Source: Ruegeria atlantica (GTDB lineage: Bacteria > Pseudomonadota > Alphaproteobacteria > Rhodobacterales > Rhodobacteraceae). Taken from it: a stretch of 64,000 nucleotides of DNA. Location: the NCBI RefSeq assembly GCF_013033965.1, contig NZ_WQFE01000016.1:20319-84318 (forward strand), written 5' to 3'. Shown piece by piece: positions 10,609 through 19,946 of this stretch. Every line of letters begins with the position of its first letter. Position 1 is the stretch's first letter. A model generated the notes under the pieces. That model searched no databases and was not told the origin of the DNA. It saw only the letters and a list, made by a program, of their open reading frames with translations. A program made the position numbers and the translations under genes.

Positions 10609-11415
10609 ATGTCCGTTTCAATCGACAAGACAGATGACGTTTGGACCATCATCCTCGACAGGTCGGGCGTTCGCAACGCGGTAGACAGCGAGCACGCCGA
10701 GGCAATGGTAGCCGCGTTTCTGGAGTTTGAACAAAGCCCGGCCAAGGTCGCTGTGTTCTGGGGCAAGGGTGGCAACTTCTGCGCCGGATGGGACCTTAAA
10801 ATGGCTTCGACCCTGTCCGATCCGGAATTGGGTGAGCCTTACTACGAGAAACACGCGTTTCCCATTGGCTCGGCCCCTTCGACGCTGGGCCCGATGGGGC
10901 CGTCGCGGTTGGAGTTGTCCAAACCTGTCATCGGGGCGATCGAAGGTGCAGCTGTGGCTGGCGGGATGGAACTTGCGCTTTGGTGCGACATCCGGGTGAT
11001 GGCCGAGACCGCCTATCAGGGTGTCTTTTGTCGCCGATGGGGCGTCACGTTGATGGATGGGGGAACCGTGCGACTGCCGCGTTTGGTCGGGCAGGGCAAG
11101 GCGTTGGAAATTGCCCTGACGGGGCGCAAGGTCGAAGCCGAGGAATGCTATCGCATCGGTCTGGCCGAAAAGATCGTTCCGCATGGTGAGGCGCGTGGCG
11201 CCGCCGAAGCTATGGCGCATGAAATTGCCGGTTTCCCGCAGGAGGCCGTGCGCGCCGATCGCCGTTCAATCATCGAGACGCGGGGCATGCCAGTGCGCGA
11301 CGCGCTGAAGGTGGAATGGACTAACGGTCTGGATGCAATCCGACGCGAAGGTACTGCAGGCGCAGGGCGTTTCCGTGACGGTGTCGGTCGACATGGGGAT
11401 TTCTCAAACATCTGA
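10609..11415 (+). CDS. Enoyl-CoA hydratase/isomerase (crotonase) family protein
   Basis: This 268-residue crotonase-fold protein has the oxyanion-hole segments NFCAGWDLKM and GAIEGAAVAGGMELALWCDIRVM, and the helix region CRRWGVTLMDGGTVRLPRL. Crotonases act on acyl-CoA esters (hydration, isomerisation, hydrolysis). The usual second catalytic Glu of hydratases is not obvious, so the reaction is left open. ATG 10609 is preceded by GGGAGG; an earlier in-frame codon at 10579 lies before that site. No beta-oxidation partners flank it. Confidence 0.85.
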   Translation: MSVSIDKTDDVWTIILDRSGVRNAVDSEHAEAMVAAFLEFEQSPAKVAVFWGKGGNFCAGWDLKMASTLSDPELGEPYYEKHAFPIGSAPSTLGPMGPSRLELSKPVIGAIEGAAVAGGMELALWCDIRVMAETAYQGVFCRRWGVTLMDGGTVRLPRLVGQGKALEIALTGRKVEAEECYRIGLAEKIVPHGEARGAAEAMAHEIAGFPQEAVRADRRSIIETRGMPVRDALKVEWTNGLDAIRREGTAGAGRFRDGVGRHGDFSNI

Positions 11416-11544
11416 CCGGTGAAGGCTCAGCGCTGTCCCGGCTTGACTCTTGCGTTGCGGCGCGCGACAGACGCGCATGTTTTCTTGGGCACTTACAGAT
11501 ATGCTTACCGCGCGGACAACCAGCGCGACGCAGGAGATGTCGGC

Positions 11545-12588
11545 ATGAGCGGCGTACAGATGATCACCGTGGCAGAAGGTGACGGCGACCAGCGTCTGGA
11601 TCGTTGGATGCGCCGCCTGTTCCCGCATGTCAGTCAGGGCCGCATCGAAAAAATGTGCCGCAAGGGTGAAGTGCGTGTGGAAGGCGGACGGGTCAAGGCC
11701 TCGACCCGGCTTGAGGCCGGTCAGGTCGTGCGGGTTCCGCCTCTGCCGGAAGCTGATTTCAAACCTGCCGAAGTCAAGCGTCGGATCTCGGACGCGGACA
11801 CCAAGATGATCCAGTCCTGCGTGATCTATCGCGACGATCATGTTCTGGCTCTGAATAAGCCACAGGGCCTGCCGGTTCAGGGCGGCAGCGGCCAGACCCG
11901 CCATGTCGATGGCCTGTCCGAGGCGCTGCGTTTTGGCTATGACGAAAACCCGCGCCTCGTGCACCGCCTAGACAAGGACACGTCTGGCGTCCTGTTGATG
12001 GCGCGCACGCGCGAAGCCGCGAAAGGGCTGACAGCTGCGTTCCGCCACCGCGATACCCGCAAGATTTACTGGGCACTCGTGGCTGGTGTACCGACGCCTT
12101 ATCTGGGCGAGATCAAGACCGGGTTGGTCAAAGCGCCGGGTCATGGCAAGCATGGCGAAGGCGAAAAGATGGTCCCGGTGTACCTGAACGAAATTGACGA
12201 AACCCCGGGCGCGAAGCGAGCGCACACGCTCTATGCCACGCTGTACCGGGTGGCCGGGCGCGCCTCGTGGGTGGCGATGGAGCCGATCACAGGTCGTACA
12301 CATCAATTGCGGGCGCATATGGCGGCGATCGGGCATCCAATCGTCGGGGATGGTAAATACGGTGGCTCAGGTCAGGAAAATCTGGGTGATGGTTGGGGCG
12401 CGCAATTGGGCGGAATCATCAGCAAGAAACTGCACCTGCACGCGCGGCAAGCCTCGTTCCAGCATCCGGTCACGCGCAAGACGATCACTGTAAAAGCACC
12501 GCTGCCTGAGCATATGAAGCACAGCTGGGACACCTTCGGTTGGACCGAAGATCTGGCCGCTGATGATCCGTTCGAGGAACTGCAATGA
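11545..12588 (+). CDS. rluC: 23S rRNA pseudouridine synthase, RluC/RluD family
   Basis: This is a 347-residue pseudouridine synthase. An N-terminal S4-like RNA-binding domain (RLDRWMRRLFPHVSQGRIEKM) precedes the catalytic domain containing RLVHRLDKDTSGVLL, in which the Asp of HRLDKDTSG is the nucleophile. The late motif EPITGRTHQLRAHMAAIGHPIVGD is typical. The start at ATG 11545 was chosen for its AGGAG site; the frame is open for 42 further codons upstream. It overlaps the HAD gene by 4 bases, and the order rluC - HAD - ATP12 recurs in Rhodobacterales. Confidence 0.88.
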   Translation: MSGVQMITVAEGDGDQRLDRWMRRLFPHVSQGRIEKMCRKGEVRVEGGRVKASTRLEAGQVVRVPPLPEADFKPAEVKRRISDADTKMIQSCVIYRDDHVLALNKPQGLPVQGGSGQTRHVDGLSEALRFGYDENPRLVHRLDKDTSGVLLMARTREAAKGLTAAFRHRDTRKIYWALVAGVPTPYLGEIKTGLVKAPGHGKHGEGEKMVPVYLNEIDETPGAKRAHTLYATLYRVAGRASWVAMEPITGRTHQLRAHMAAIGHPIVGDGKYGGSGQENLGDGWGAQLGGIISKKLHLHARQASFQHPVTRKTITVKAPLPEHMKHSWDTFGWTEDLAADDPFEELQ

Positions 12589-13256
12589 GCGCACCCTTGC
12601 GTTTGGTGCTATTCGACGTGGACGGAACCCTTGTCGATAGCCAAGGTACCATCGTCGCTTCGATGACCGCCAGTTTTCAGGCGCTGTCCCTGCCGGTTCC
12701 CGATCGCAAGGCGATTTTGTCCATCGTCGGTCTGTCCCTGCCCGTTGCTCTGGCGCGGCTCGCGTCCGACCAGAGCGACGCGGTTCAGCAAAACTTGGTT
12801 GAGGGCTACAAACAGGCCTATCACGCAAATCGTCTGGCACACGGTGCAGCAAGTTCACCGCTTTACCCCGGGGCGCGGGATGTGATCGAAGCTCTGCATG
12901 CCGTCCCCGAAGTGCTGCTGGGTGTGGCAACCGGAAAATCGCAGCGCGGTCTGGACGCTTTGATCGAAGCGCACGATCTGGAACGCTATTTCGTCACCCG
13001 ACAGGTTGCGGACCATCATCCGTCAAAACCTCATCCGTCGATGATTGACACCGCCAGGTTTGAAACCGGGGTTGATGCCGCGGATACAGTGATGATTGGC
13101 GACACCCGGTTTGACATGGATATGGCGCGGGCCGCCGGGGTGAAGGGGATCGGCGTATCCTGGGGCTATCACGACCGATCCGCCCTGAACGGCGCGACCT
13201 GCATAATCGAAACATTTGACCAGCTGCCCCGTGCGCTGGATGACATCTGGACCTGA
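12585..13256 (+). CDS. HAD-superfamily hydrolase (phosphoglycolate phosphatase-like)
   Basis: This is a 223-residue HAD phosphatase. Motif I is VLFDVDGTLVDSQ with two catalytic Asp; motif II is the Thr in GVATGKS; motif III is the Lys in HHPSKPHPSM; motif IV is MIGDTRFDM. The cap domain is the helical C1 type, like Gph. The natural substrate cannot be read from sequence. Its start overlaps the rluC stop, and ATP12 follows 4 bases later. Confidence 0.9.
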   Translation: MSAPLRLVLFDVDGTLVDSQGTIVASMTASFQALSLPVPDRKAILSIVGLSLPVALARLASDQSDAVQQNLVEGYKQAYHANRLAHGAASSPLYPGARDVIEALHAVPEVLLGVATGKSQRGLDALIEAHDLERYFVTRQVADHHPSKPHPSMIDTARFETGVDAADTVMIGDTRFDMDMARAAGVKGIGVSWGYHDRSALNGATCIIETFDQLPRALDDIWT

Positions 13257-13260
13257 AGAC

Positions 13261-13968
13261 ATGAGCGAGTGGAAGCCCAAGCGATTTTGGACCGCAGCGA
13301 CGGTTGTCCAAGCAGAAGATGGATACACAGTCGAACTCGACGGTCGCCGGGTTAAAACTCCGGCCAAGGCCGGGTTGATTTTGCCGACACGCGCTATGGC
13401 TGATGCGGTCGCGGCCGAGTGGGACGCGCAGGAAAAAGAGGTTGATCCGACCCAGATGCCGTTTACCCGGTCTGCAAATGCGGCCATCGACAAAGTGCAC
13501 CATCAGCACGCCGAGGTTGCAAATATGCTGGCCGACTACGGCGATTCGGATTTGCTGTGTTATCGGGCGACCCACCCGCAGGCGTTGCAACAACGGCAAG
13601 CCGATCGATGGGACCCGGCCTTGGATTGGGCCGCTGAAACCCTGGCCGCGCGATTGGTTCCGGTGATTGGTGTGCTGCATCAGCCACAGTCTGTTTCAGC
13701 ACTCGACGCACTGCGAGGCCGTGTTCACGATTTCAACGACTTCCAGCTTGCTGCTTTCCATGATCTGGTCAGCCTGTCGGGTTCGCTGGTGCTGGGATTT
13801 GCCGCCGCTTTGAACTGGCGCCCCGCCGAGGAAATCTGGGAGATTTCAAGGCTCGACGAGACCTGGCAAATCGAGCAATGGGGCCACGATGACGAGGCGC
13901 ATGCGGCCGCTGAGATTAAGAAAGCTGCGTTTCTACACGCTAAACGGTTCATTGAAATCTCTATCTGA
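13261..13968 (+). CDS. ATP12-family F1-ATPase assembly chaperone
   Basis: This 235-residue ATP12 homologue is the alphaproteobacterial and mitochondrial chaperone for the F1 alpha subunit. Signatures include KRFWTAATVV at the start, LDGRRVKTPAKAGLILPT, the central MPFTRSANAAIDKV, DYGDSDLLCYRA, and the late LDETWQIEQWGHDDEAHAA. ATG 13261 follows the HAD stop closely, so the three genes form one operon. ATP12 is found mainly in alphaproteobacteria, which supports the taxonomic call. Confidence 0.92.
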   Translation: MSEWKPKRFWTAATVVQAEDGYTVELDGRRVKTPAKAGLILPTRAMADAVAAEWDAQEKEVDPTQMPFTRSANAAIDKVHHQHAEVANMLADYGDSDLLCYRATHPQALQQRQADRWDPALDWAAETLAARLVPVIGVLHQPQSVSALDALRGRVHDFNDFQLAAFHDLVSLSGSLVLGFAAALNWRPAEEIWEISRLDETWQIEQWGHDDEAHAAAEIKKAAFLHAKRFIEISI

Positions 13969-14175
13969 GCCTATTCCGCACCAATTTTTGTTACAGATAC
14001 GGTCATCGCAGAGTTGACTCATCGTTTTCGCTGATCCGGCCCTTGACGTTTGTTTATGAATGCGAGCAAACTCATGCCCACTAAAGGGGAGACACCTTTG
14101 GGGAAACCTTTCTGGTGCCAGAGGTGCCGGACAGAGCCGTCCCGGACAGGGGCGGAAAATCAGGAAGAGGTAAAA

Positions 14176-15192
14176 ATGAAAAAATCCGTAATCTTGGGCG
14201 CGGCAACTATTGCCGGTCTGGCTGCTGGTGCAGCTGCGGCGGGCACCGTTGACGACGTCAAGGCGCGCGGCAAACTGAACTGTGGCGTATCCTCGGGACT
14301 GGCAGGCTTCTCGCTGCCCGACGCGAATGGCGATTGGCAAGGTTTTGACGTTGCCGTCTGCCGTGCCGTAGCCGCAGCCGTTCTGGGCGATTCCAACGCT
14401 GTTGAGTTCGTGCCGACCACCGGTAAGACACGCTTTACCGCGCTGGCTTCGGGCGAGATCGACATGCTGGCCCGTAACACCACGTGGACCTTCAGCCGCG
14501 ATGTTGATCTGAAGTTCGAGTTCGCTGGCGTCAACTACTATGACGGTCAAGGCTTCATGGTTCCCAAGGCGCTGGGCGTAAGCTCGGCCAAGGAACTGGA
14601 CGGCGCTACTGTCTGCATCCAGACCGGCACCACCACCGAGCTGAACCTGGCCGATTTCTTCCGTGCCAACAACATCAGCTACGAGCCGGTTCCGATCGAA
14701 ACCAACGCCGAAGCGCAGCAGCAGTATCTGGCTGGCGCATGTGACGTCTACACCACCGACGCATCGGGCCTGGCTGCAACCCGCGCCACGTTCGAAAACC
14801 CCGGCGACCACGTCCTGCTGCCCGAAATCATCTCGAAAGAGCCGCTGGGCCCGCTGGTCCGTCATGGCGACAACGAGTGGGGCGACATTGTCCGCTGGAC
14901 TCTGAACGCGCTGGTCTCGGCTGAAGAGCTGGGCGTGACCTCGGCAAATATCGACGAGCTGAGCGCTGGCACCGACAATCCGGAAGTAAACCGTCTGCTG
15001 GGTACCGAAGGTACTCTGGGTGAGATGCTGGGTCTGAATGCAGACTGGGCAGCGAACGCAATCAAAGCGGGTGGTAACTATGGCGAAGTGTTTGCCAAGA
15101 ACATCGGTGAAGAAACTCCGATCGGTCTTGCGCGCGGCCTGAACGCCCAGTGGACCGATGGTGGTCTGCTATACTCGCCGCCGTTCCGCTAA
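14176..15192 (+). CDS. bztA: General L-amino-acid ABC transporter, periplasmic binding protein
   Basis: This 338-residue binding protein has the signal peptide MKKSVILGAATIAGLAAGAAAAG, then VKARGKLNCGVSSGLAGFSLPDANGDWQGFDVAVCRA, the family 3 solute-binding signature split across residues ~28-65. Its length and its neighbours match Rhodobacter BztA (rhizobial AapJ), which binds glutamate, glutamine, aspartate and asparagine. The start at ATG 14176 follows GGAAGAGG and yields the signal peptide. A hairpin terminator follows, so this gene is probably expressed above the permease genes. Confidence 0.92.
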   Translation: MKKSVILGAATIAGLAAGAAAAGTVDDVKARGKLNCGVSSGLAGFSLPDANGDWQGFDVAVCRAVAAAVLGDSNAVEFVPTTGKTRFTALASGEIDMLARNTTWTFSRDVDLKFEFAGVNYYDGQGFMVPKALGVSSAKELDGATVCIQTGTTTELNLADFFRANNISYEPVPIETNAEAQQQYLAGACDVYTTDASGLAATRATFENPGDHVLLPEIISKEPLGPLVRHGDNEWGDIVRWTLNALVSAEELGVTSANIDELSAGTDNPEVNRLLGTEGTLGEMLGLNADWAANAIKAGGNYGEVFAKNIGEETPIGLARGLNAQWTDGGLLYSPPFR

Positions 15193-15202
15193 AATCCACG
15201 GA

Positions 15203-15234
15203 AAAGGGCGCAGGGCAACCTGCGCCCTTTTTCC
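15203..15234 (+). terminator. Attenuating hairpin between bztA and bztB
   Basis: AAAGGGCGCAGG pairs perfectly with CCTGCGCCCTTT around a GCAA tetraloop and is followed by TT. It sits directly after bztA and ~90 bases before bztB. Such hairpins after the binding-protein gene commonly stabilise its mRNA or cause partial termination. Confidence 0.8.
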
Positions 15235-15320
15235 ATGAACTAAGAAACACTCCCGAATGGATTGAGCGAAGACCAACTTTGCCGGCAAAATATCGGGATG
15301 CACGGGGATATACATAGGTC

Positions 15321-16589
15321 ATGACGACTCTCACTGACCCGCCGAAGGAGCAGTTCCGGCTGTCCATGCTCCTTTACGATACGCGGTACCGATCAGCGAC
15401 CATCCAGGTCATTGCATTGATTGGTTTCATGCTTCTGGCAGCCTGGATTATTTCGAATACCATCCAAAACCTTGAAGGTCTGGGAAAACCGGTCGAGTTC
15501 GGCTTTTTCGGCGAACCGGCAAGCTATGACATCAACCAGCGTCTGCTGGAATACACCTCTCGTGACAGCCATCTACGCGCCGCATTCATCGGATTGTTGA
15601 ACACGCTGGTCGTCGCGGTCCTTGGGTGTATCACGGCGACAATAGTCGGCGTTTTTGTTGGCGTTCTGCGTCTGTCCAATAACTGGCTGGTCGCGCGGAT
15701 CATGACCGTCTACGTCGAGATGTTCCGTAACGTGCCTGTCTTGCTTTGGATCGTACTGGCCATGGCCATCCTGATCGAAAGCCTGCCCGCGCCAAGAGCG
15801 TTCCGGGGCGAGGACGCAACCGCGTCGATGAACTTTTTTGACACGGTCGCAGTGACCAATCGCGGAGTTTATATTCCCGAATTCCTGTTCTCGCGCAGTC
15901 TGGGCGACATTCATCTGTTCGGTACATCCAGCATTCGGTTCGATATCTCGCTGGATCTGATCGCGTTTTTGATTGTGCTGGGTGGCAGTATCTTTGCCAT
16001 GCGCAAAGTGTCGGCCTGGGCCGCAGCGACGCAAGAGTCTACCGGCGATCGCCCGAAAATCTGGCACATCCAGTTGGGTATCCTGTTCGTTCCGATGATC
16101 ATCCTGCTGGTCGCGCTGGGCTTTCACCTTGGATACCCTGAATTGAAGGGTTTCAACTTCAAGGGTGGTACCCATATGCGCAACTCGCTGATCGCACTGT
16201 GGTTGGCTTTGTCGCTCTATACGGCGGCCTTCATCGCCGAGATCGTGCGCGCGGGTATCCTTGCGATATCCAAGGGTCAGACTGAAGCCGCATCTGCGCT
16301 GGGTCTGCGCCCGGGTCGCACCATGCGTCTGGTGATCTTGCCTCAGGCGCTGCGGGTCATCATCCCGCCGATGATCTCGAACTATCTGAACCTGACCAAG
16401 AACTCGTCACTGGCGATCGCGGTCGGATATATGGACATCACGGGGACTTTGGGTGGCATCACCATGAACCAGACCGGCCGCGAGCTGGAATGTGTTCTGC
16501 TGCTGATGCTGGTCTACCTGACGATCTCGCTGAGCATTTCGGCGGTGATGAACTGGTACAACAACCGTGTCAAACTGGTGGAGCGGTAA
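15321..16589 (+). CDS. bztB: General L-amino-acid ABC transporter, permease subunit
   Basis: This 422-residue inner-membrane permease matches BztB/AapQ. It has an N-terminal span at about residues 30-50, a large periplasmic insertion, and the C-terminal HisMQ-type core with the EAA loop (GQTEAASALGLRPGRTMRLVILPQALRVIIPP). The large insertions are characteristic of Aap/Bzt permeases compared with ordinary HisM. It ends 1 base before the bztC start, implying coupled translation and heterodimer assembly. Confidence 0.92.
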   Translation: MTTLTDPPKEQFRLSMLLYDTRYRSATIQVIALIGFMLLAAWIISNTIQNLEGLGKPVEFGFFGEPASYDINQRLLEYTSRDSHLRAAFIGLLNTLVVAVLGCITATIVGVFVGVLRLSNNWLVARIMTVYVEMFRNVPVLLWIVLAMAILIESLPAPRAFRGEDATASMNFFDTVAVTNRGVYIPEFLFSRSLGDIHLFGTSSIRFDISLDLIAFLIVLGGSIFAMRKVSAWAAATQESTGDRPKIWHIQLGILFVPMIILLVALGFHLGYPELKGFNFKGGTHMRNSLIALWLALSLYTAAFIAEIVRAGILAISKGQTEAASALGLRPGRTMRLVILPQALRVIIPPMISNYLNLTKNSSLAIAVGYMDITGTLGGITMNQTGRELECVLLLMLVYLTISLSISAVMNWYNNRVKLVER

Positions 16590-16590
16590 T

Positions 16591-17895
16591 ATGAGTGATG
16601 TTTCATTTGTCCGCACGGAGATGTTGCCAGAACAGGCGCCACCCGCGTCCGAGGTTGGAATAGTTGGCTGGATCAGGCACAACCTGTTTTCTGGCTGGTT
16701 CAACTCGATCCTGACCGTGCTTTCGCTCTATGCGATCTGGTACGTATTGTCGGGCGTTCTACCATGGACGTTCCAGTCCGTCTGGAACGCCAACTCACTG
16801 AACGAATGCCGTGAGATCATGATTGCCACCTGGGGTTCAACCCACGGCCACGCCTGTTGGGCGGTGATCAACGACCGCTGGTTGCAGCTGTTGTTTGGGT
16901 TCTACCCAAGCCATCTGTACTGGCGTCCAATCCTGGCATTGATCCTGTTGTTGGTCGCGCTGGCTCCGGTGCTGTACTCGGATCGTGTGCCGACCAAGAT
17001 GCTGATCGTTACTGCACTCTATCCGTTCCTGATGCCATTCCTGATGTGGGGCGGCACCATTTGGGGGCCGATTGCGGCGGCGTTGGGTTTTGTTGTCGGC
17101 TGGGGTGTCTACACCATAGTCAGCAAACAGCTGAGCGGCCTGTTCGGGATCGTCCTGGGTATCGCCGCATCAATCATCTGGTGGCTGGTTCTGTCGAGCT
17201 ATTTCGTCGGTGCCCTGGACTCGATTCTGCCAATTGGCATCGAGGCCGTACAAAGCCGTCAATTCGGTGGCTTCATGCTGGCGATCTTGCTGGGTGTTGT
17301 GGCCATCGGTGTCTCGTTGCCGATTGGAATCGTGCTGGCGCTTGGCCGTCAGTCCGACCTGTTGATCGTCAAGTACCTGTGCGTGGGCTTTATCGAGTTC
17401 ATCCGCGGCGTACCTCTGATCACCCTTTTGTTTGTGGCCTCGCTGCTGCTGAACCTGTTCCTGCCACCGGGCACCAACTTTGACATCATCCTGCGGGTGA
17501 TGATCATGATGACTCTGTTCTCGGCTGCCTATATGGCCGAGGTGATCCGGGGTGGTCTGGCTGCTCTGCCACGGGGTCAGTATGAAGGTGCCGACAGTCT
17601 CGGCCTGAACTACTGGCAAGCTCAGCGACTGATCATCATGCCGCAAGCCCTGAAAATCTCAATTCCGGGCATCGTGAGCACATTCATCGGGATATTCAAG
17701 GATACGACACTGGTGTCGATCATCGGGCTGTTCGACGTGATCGGACTGGCATCCGCCATCCGTGCCGACACCGCCTGGAACGGCATCTACTGGGAACTGT
17801 TCGCGTTCATCGCGGCGCTGTTCTTCGTCGTCTGCTTCTCCATGTCCCGTTATTCCATGTACCTGGAGCGCAAGCTTCAGACTGGCCACCGTTAA
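16591..17895 (+). CDS. bztC: General L-amino-acid ABC transporter, permease subunit
   Basis: This 434-residue inner-membrane permease (BztC/AapM) has several hydrophobic segments and the EAA loop GQYEGADSLGLNYWQAQRLIIMPQALKISIPG near residues 330-360. The start at ATG 16591 (MSDVSFVRTE) is preceded by GGAGCGG; an upstream in-frame codon at 16567 lies inside bztB. It should pair with BztB to form the translocation channel. Confidence 0.92.
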   Translation: MSDVSFVRTEMLPEQAPPASEVGIVGWIRHNLFSGWFNSILTVLSLYAIWYVLSGVLPWTFQSVWNANSLNECREIMIATWGSTHGHACWAVINDRWLQLLFGFYPSHLYWRPILALILLLVALAPVLYSDRVPTKMLIVTALYPFLMPFLMWGGTIWGPIAAALGFVVGWGVYTIVSKQLSGLFGIVLGIAASIIWWLVLSSYFVGALDSILPIGIEAVQSRQFGGFMLAILLGVVAIGVSLPIGIVLALGRQSDLLIVKYLCVGFIEFIRGVPLITLLFVASLLLNLFLPPGTNFDIILRVMIMMTLFSAAYMAEVIRGGLAALPRGQYEGADSLGLNYWQAQRLIIMPQALKISIPGIVSTFIGIFKDTTLVSIIGLFDVIGLASAIRADTAWNGIYWELFAFIAALFFVVCFSMSRYSMYLERKLQTGHR

Positions 17896-17907
17896 GGAGT
17901 TCAACAC

Positions 17908-18699
17908 ATGTCTGAACTTGCAATTGAACGCGAAATCGACCGCTCCAAAATGCAGGTGAGCGACGAGGTCGCCATCGAAATCACCAACATGAACAAGTGG
18001 TACGGGTCCTTCCATGTGCTGCGCGACATCAATCTGACCGTCAACCAGGGCGAGCGGATCGTAATCGCGGGGCCGTCGGGGTCGGGCAAGTCCACCTTGA
18101 TCCGCTGCCTGAACGCGCTGGAGGAACACCAGCAGGGCAAGATCGTTGTGGACGGAACCGAGCTGTCGAATGACCTCAAGAACATCGACAAGATCCGGTC
18201 TGAGGTTGGTATGGTGTTCCAGCACTTCAACCTGTTTCCGCATCTAAGCATTCTGGAAAACTGCACGCTGGCCCCGATCTGGGTGCGCAAGACGCCCAAG
18301 AAAGAGGCCGAAGAGCGCGCGATGCACTTCCTGGAAAAGGTGAAGATTCCTGAACAGGCCGACAAGTATCCCGGTCAGCTTTCGGGTGGTCAGCAGCAGC
18401 GTGTGGCGATTGCCCGCTCGCTCTGCATGATGCCTCGGATCATGTTGTTTGACGAGCCGACATCGGCGTTGGACCCCGAGATGATCAAAGAGGTGCTCGA
18501 CACCATGATCGAGCTGGCCGAGGAAGGCATGACTATGCTGTGCGTCACGCACGAGATGGGCTTTGCTCGTCAGGTTGCCAACCGCGTGATCTTCATGGAT
18601 GCCGGTCAGATCGTGGAACAGAACGAACCGGAAGAGTTCTTCAACAACCCACAATCCGAGCGGACCAAGTTGTTCCTCAGCCAGATTCTGGGGCACTAA
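17908..18699 (+). CDS. bztD: General L-amino-acid ABC transporter, ATP-binding subunit
   Basis: This 263-residue ABC ATPase shows the Walker [11 protein letters not shown]-loop [11 protein letters not shown], signature [13 protein letters not shown], Walker [13 protein letters not shown] and the switch His in CVTHEMGFA. Its length equals the Rhodobacter BztD type. It carries a ~30-residue N-terminal extension before the ATPase core and lies 12 bases after bztC. A terminator follows, closing the bzt operon. Confidence 0.95.
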   Translation: MSELAIEREIDRSKMQVSDEVAIEITNMNKWYGSFHVLRDINLTVNQGERIVIAGPSGSGKSTLIRCLNALEEHQQGKIVVDGTELSNDLKNIDKIRSEVGMVFQHFNLFPHLSILENCTLAPIWVRKTPKKEAEERAMHFLEKVKIPEQADKYPGQLSGGQQQRVAIARSLCMMPRIMLFDEPTSALDPEMIKEVLDTMIELAEEGMTMLCVTHEMGFARQVANRVIFMDAGQIVEQNEPEEFFNNPQSERTKLFLSQILGH

Positions 18700-18718
18700 G
18701 CCGGATCAGATACCTAAA

Positions 18719-18747
18719 GAAAGGCGGGGCTTTGGCCTCGCCTTTTT
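18719..18747. terminator. Terminator between convergent bztD and SixA-like genes
   Basis: AAGGCGgGGC and GGCCtCGCCTT form an imperfect stem followed by TTTTTC, in the short gap between two convergent genes. It probably serves the bzt operon and may also stop the minus-strand transcript. Confidence 0.75.
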
Positions 18748-19245
18748 CTATTCCAGCAACTCGCGTGGAATGGCAAACCCCAGTACATCGCCGCTGCGCC
18801 ACTTGAGGTCTGCCCAGCTTTCAATTTCGAACCTGAGTACCGTCGTTGCGCAGGTGGGGTAATCGTAGAACCGGGCGTGATCAGGTGGTCTTTTGACGAG
18901 GAGGCTCGCGAAACCGGCAATACCGGGATTGTGGCCCAGCATCAGAACTGATTGCTCTGTTGCGCCTGTCAGTTCGGCCAGCATATCTTCGGGATCCGCA
19001 TGATAAAGCGTTCGCAGAAAGCTAAGTTTTTCGGCTGGCAACCCCATCAGATCCCAGGTTTCCCGTGTGCGGGCAGAGCTTGAACTAAGCACCTCATCCG
19101 GTAACCAACCGCTTTCTCGCAGCCAGGCTGCAATTGCGGGGGCTGATTTGCGTCCCCGTCTATTCAGTGGGCGATCATGATCAGAGAGTGTCGGGCTATC
19201 CCAACTGGATTTCGCATGGCGCGTCAGGATCAGGGTGCGTGTCAT
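18748..19245 (-). CDS. SixA-like histidine phosphatase family protein
   Basis: This is a 165-residue member of the histidine phosphatase superfamily. The catalytic LTRHAKSSW (RHG-type motif) is at residues 6-14, and the second His is in MLGHNPGIAGF. It resembles SixA, which removes phosphate from phospho-histidine of phosphorelay proteins, but general phosphatase activity is also possible. Its start overlaps the stop of the upstream Fe-S protein gene by 4 bases. Confidence 0.85.
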   Translation of the reverse strand: MTRTLILTRHAKSSWDSPTLSDHDRPLNRRGRKSAPAIAAWLRESGWLPDEVLSSSSARTRETWDLMGLPAEKLSFLRTLYHADPEDMLAELTGATEQSVLMLGHNPGIAGFASLLVKRPPDHARFYDYPTCATTVLRFEIESWADLKWRSGDVLGFAIPRELLE

Positions 19246-19928
19246 GACGGGTGAAACGCTCTCATGTGGTGGGCCGATTGTTCCGGGTCACGTCCTGCGC
19301 CAACGCTGAGGGGGCAGGATAGCCGTGCAAGGCAACCACCGGCCAAACAAGTTTGCCCTTCGGGCGTGGCAAGGTAGCCGTGGCAGGCCTCTACATCATA
19401 AAACGTCTGACTGTTCAGCGCTCCGACCGGGCAGGCTTGGGTACAGGGTGCTGCACATATTGAGCAGGGGGACGGGTCAGATGCCTTCGGTACTGCAAAC
19501 TCGTCGGCGAAATGCAGAGCACCGCGGAAAGAGATCATCATCCCAACCTCGTCGTGCACCAAAGCACCCACCGGGCTGCTGAAGGTGCGGCCAGATTTCA
19601 AAGCCCAGTCGATAAACGGCGCATAGGGCGGGCCGCCAAATGGAAAGTGAGCCTGGGCCGACAGGTCCTGCGCCATTTGTCCGATCACACGCGACGACCA
19701 ACGGTCAACCGGATCGTCGCTCTGCCATTCAGGTGAGGATTTCAAAGCTGGCCAGAACGCGGCCCCTGCACCTAACAGGACCAGCGTGCCGCCTTCCAAT
19801 TGCTTTGCGTCAGCAATGCGGGGGTGCAGCGCCCCCATGATGATCAGGCCAACGTCCCGTGCAGCCTGTTCGATTTCAGCATAGGTAAGCGCCGCCGGGT
19901 TAGAGGAGGGGGAAAGGCGTTCTGTCAT
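19242..19928 (-). CDS. 4Fe-4S ferredoxin-type protein, function unknown
   Basis: This 228-residue soluble protein carries a clear cluster-binding set: CSICAAPCTQACP (CxxCxxxCxxxCP-type) near residues 155-167, and a second Cys-rich run CLAGGCLARLSCP toward the C-terminus. The layout recalls the C-terminal half of epoxyqueuosine reductase-like Fe-S proteins, but the protein is much shorter and I do not see a cobalamin-binding region. Roseobacters keep a comparable protein near argB. A redox role is inferred only from the cysteines. Confidence 0.7.
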   Translation of the reverse strand: MTERLSPSSNPAALTYAEIEQAARDVGLIIMGALHPRIADAKQLEGGTLVLLGAGAAFWPALKSSPEWQSDDPVDRWSSRVIGQMAQDLSAQAHFPFGGPPYAPFIDWALKSGRTFSSPVGALVHDEVGMMISFRGALHFADEFAVPKASDPSPCSICAAPCTQACPVGALNSQTFYDVEACHGYLATPEGQTCLAGGCLARLSCPLSVGAGRDPEQSAHHMRAFHPS

Positions 19929-19946
19929 GTCTCCTCCGCCAATGGC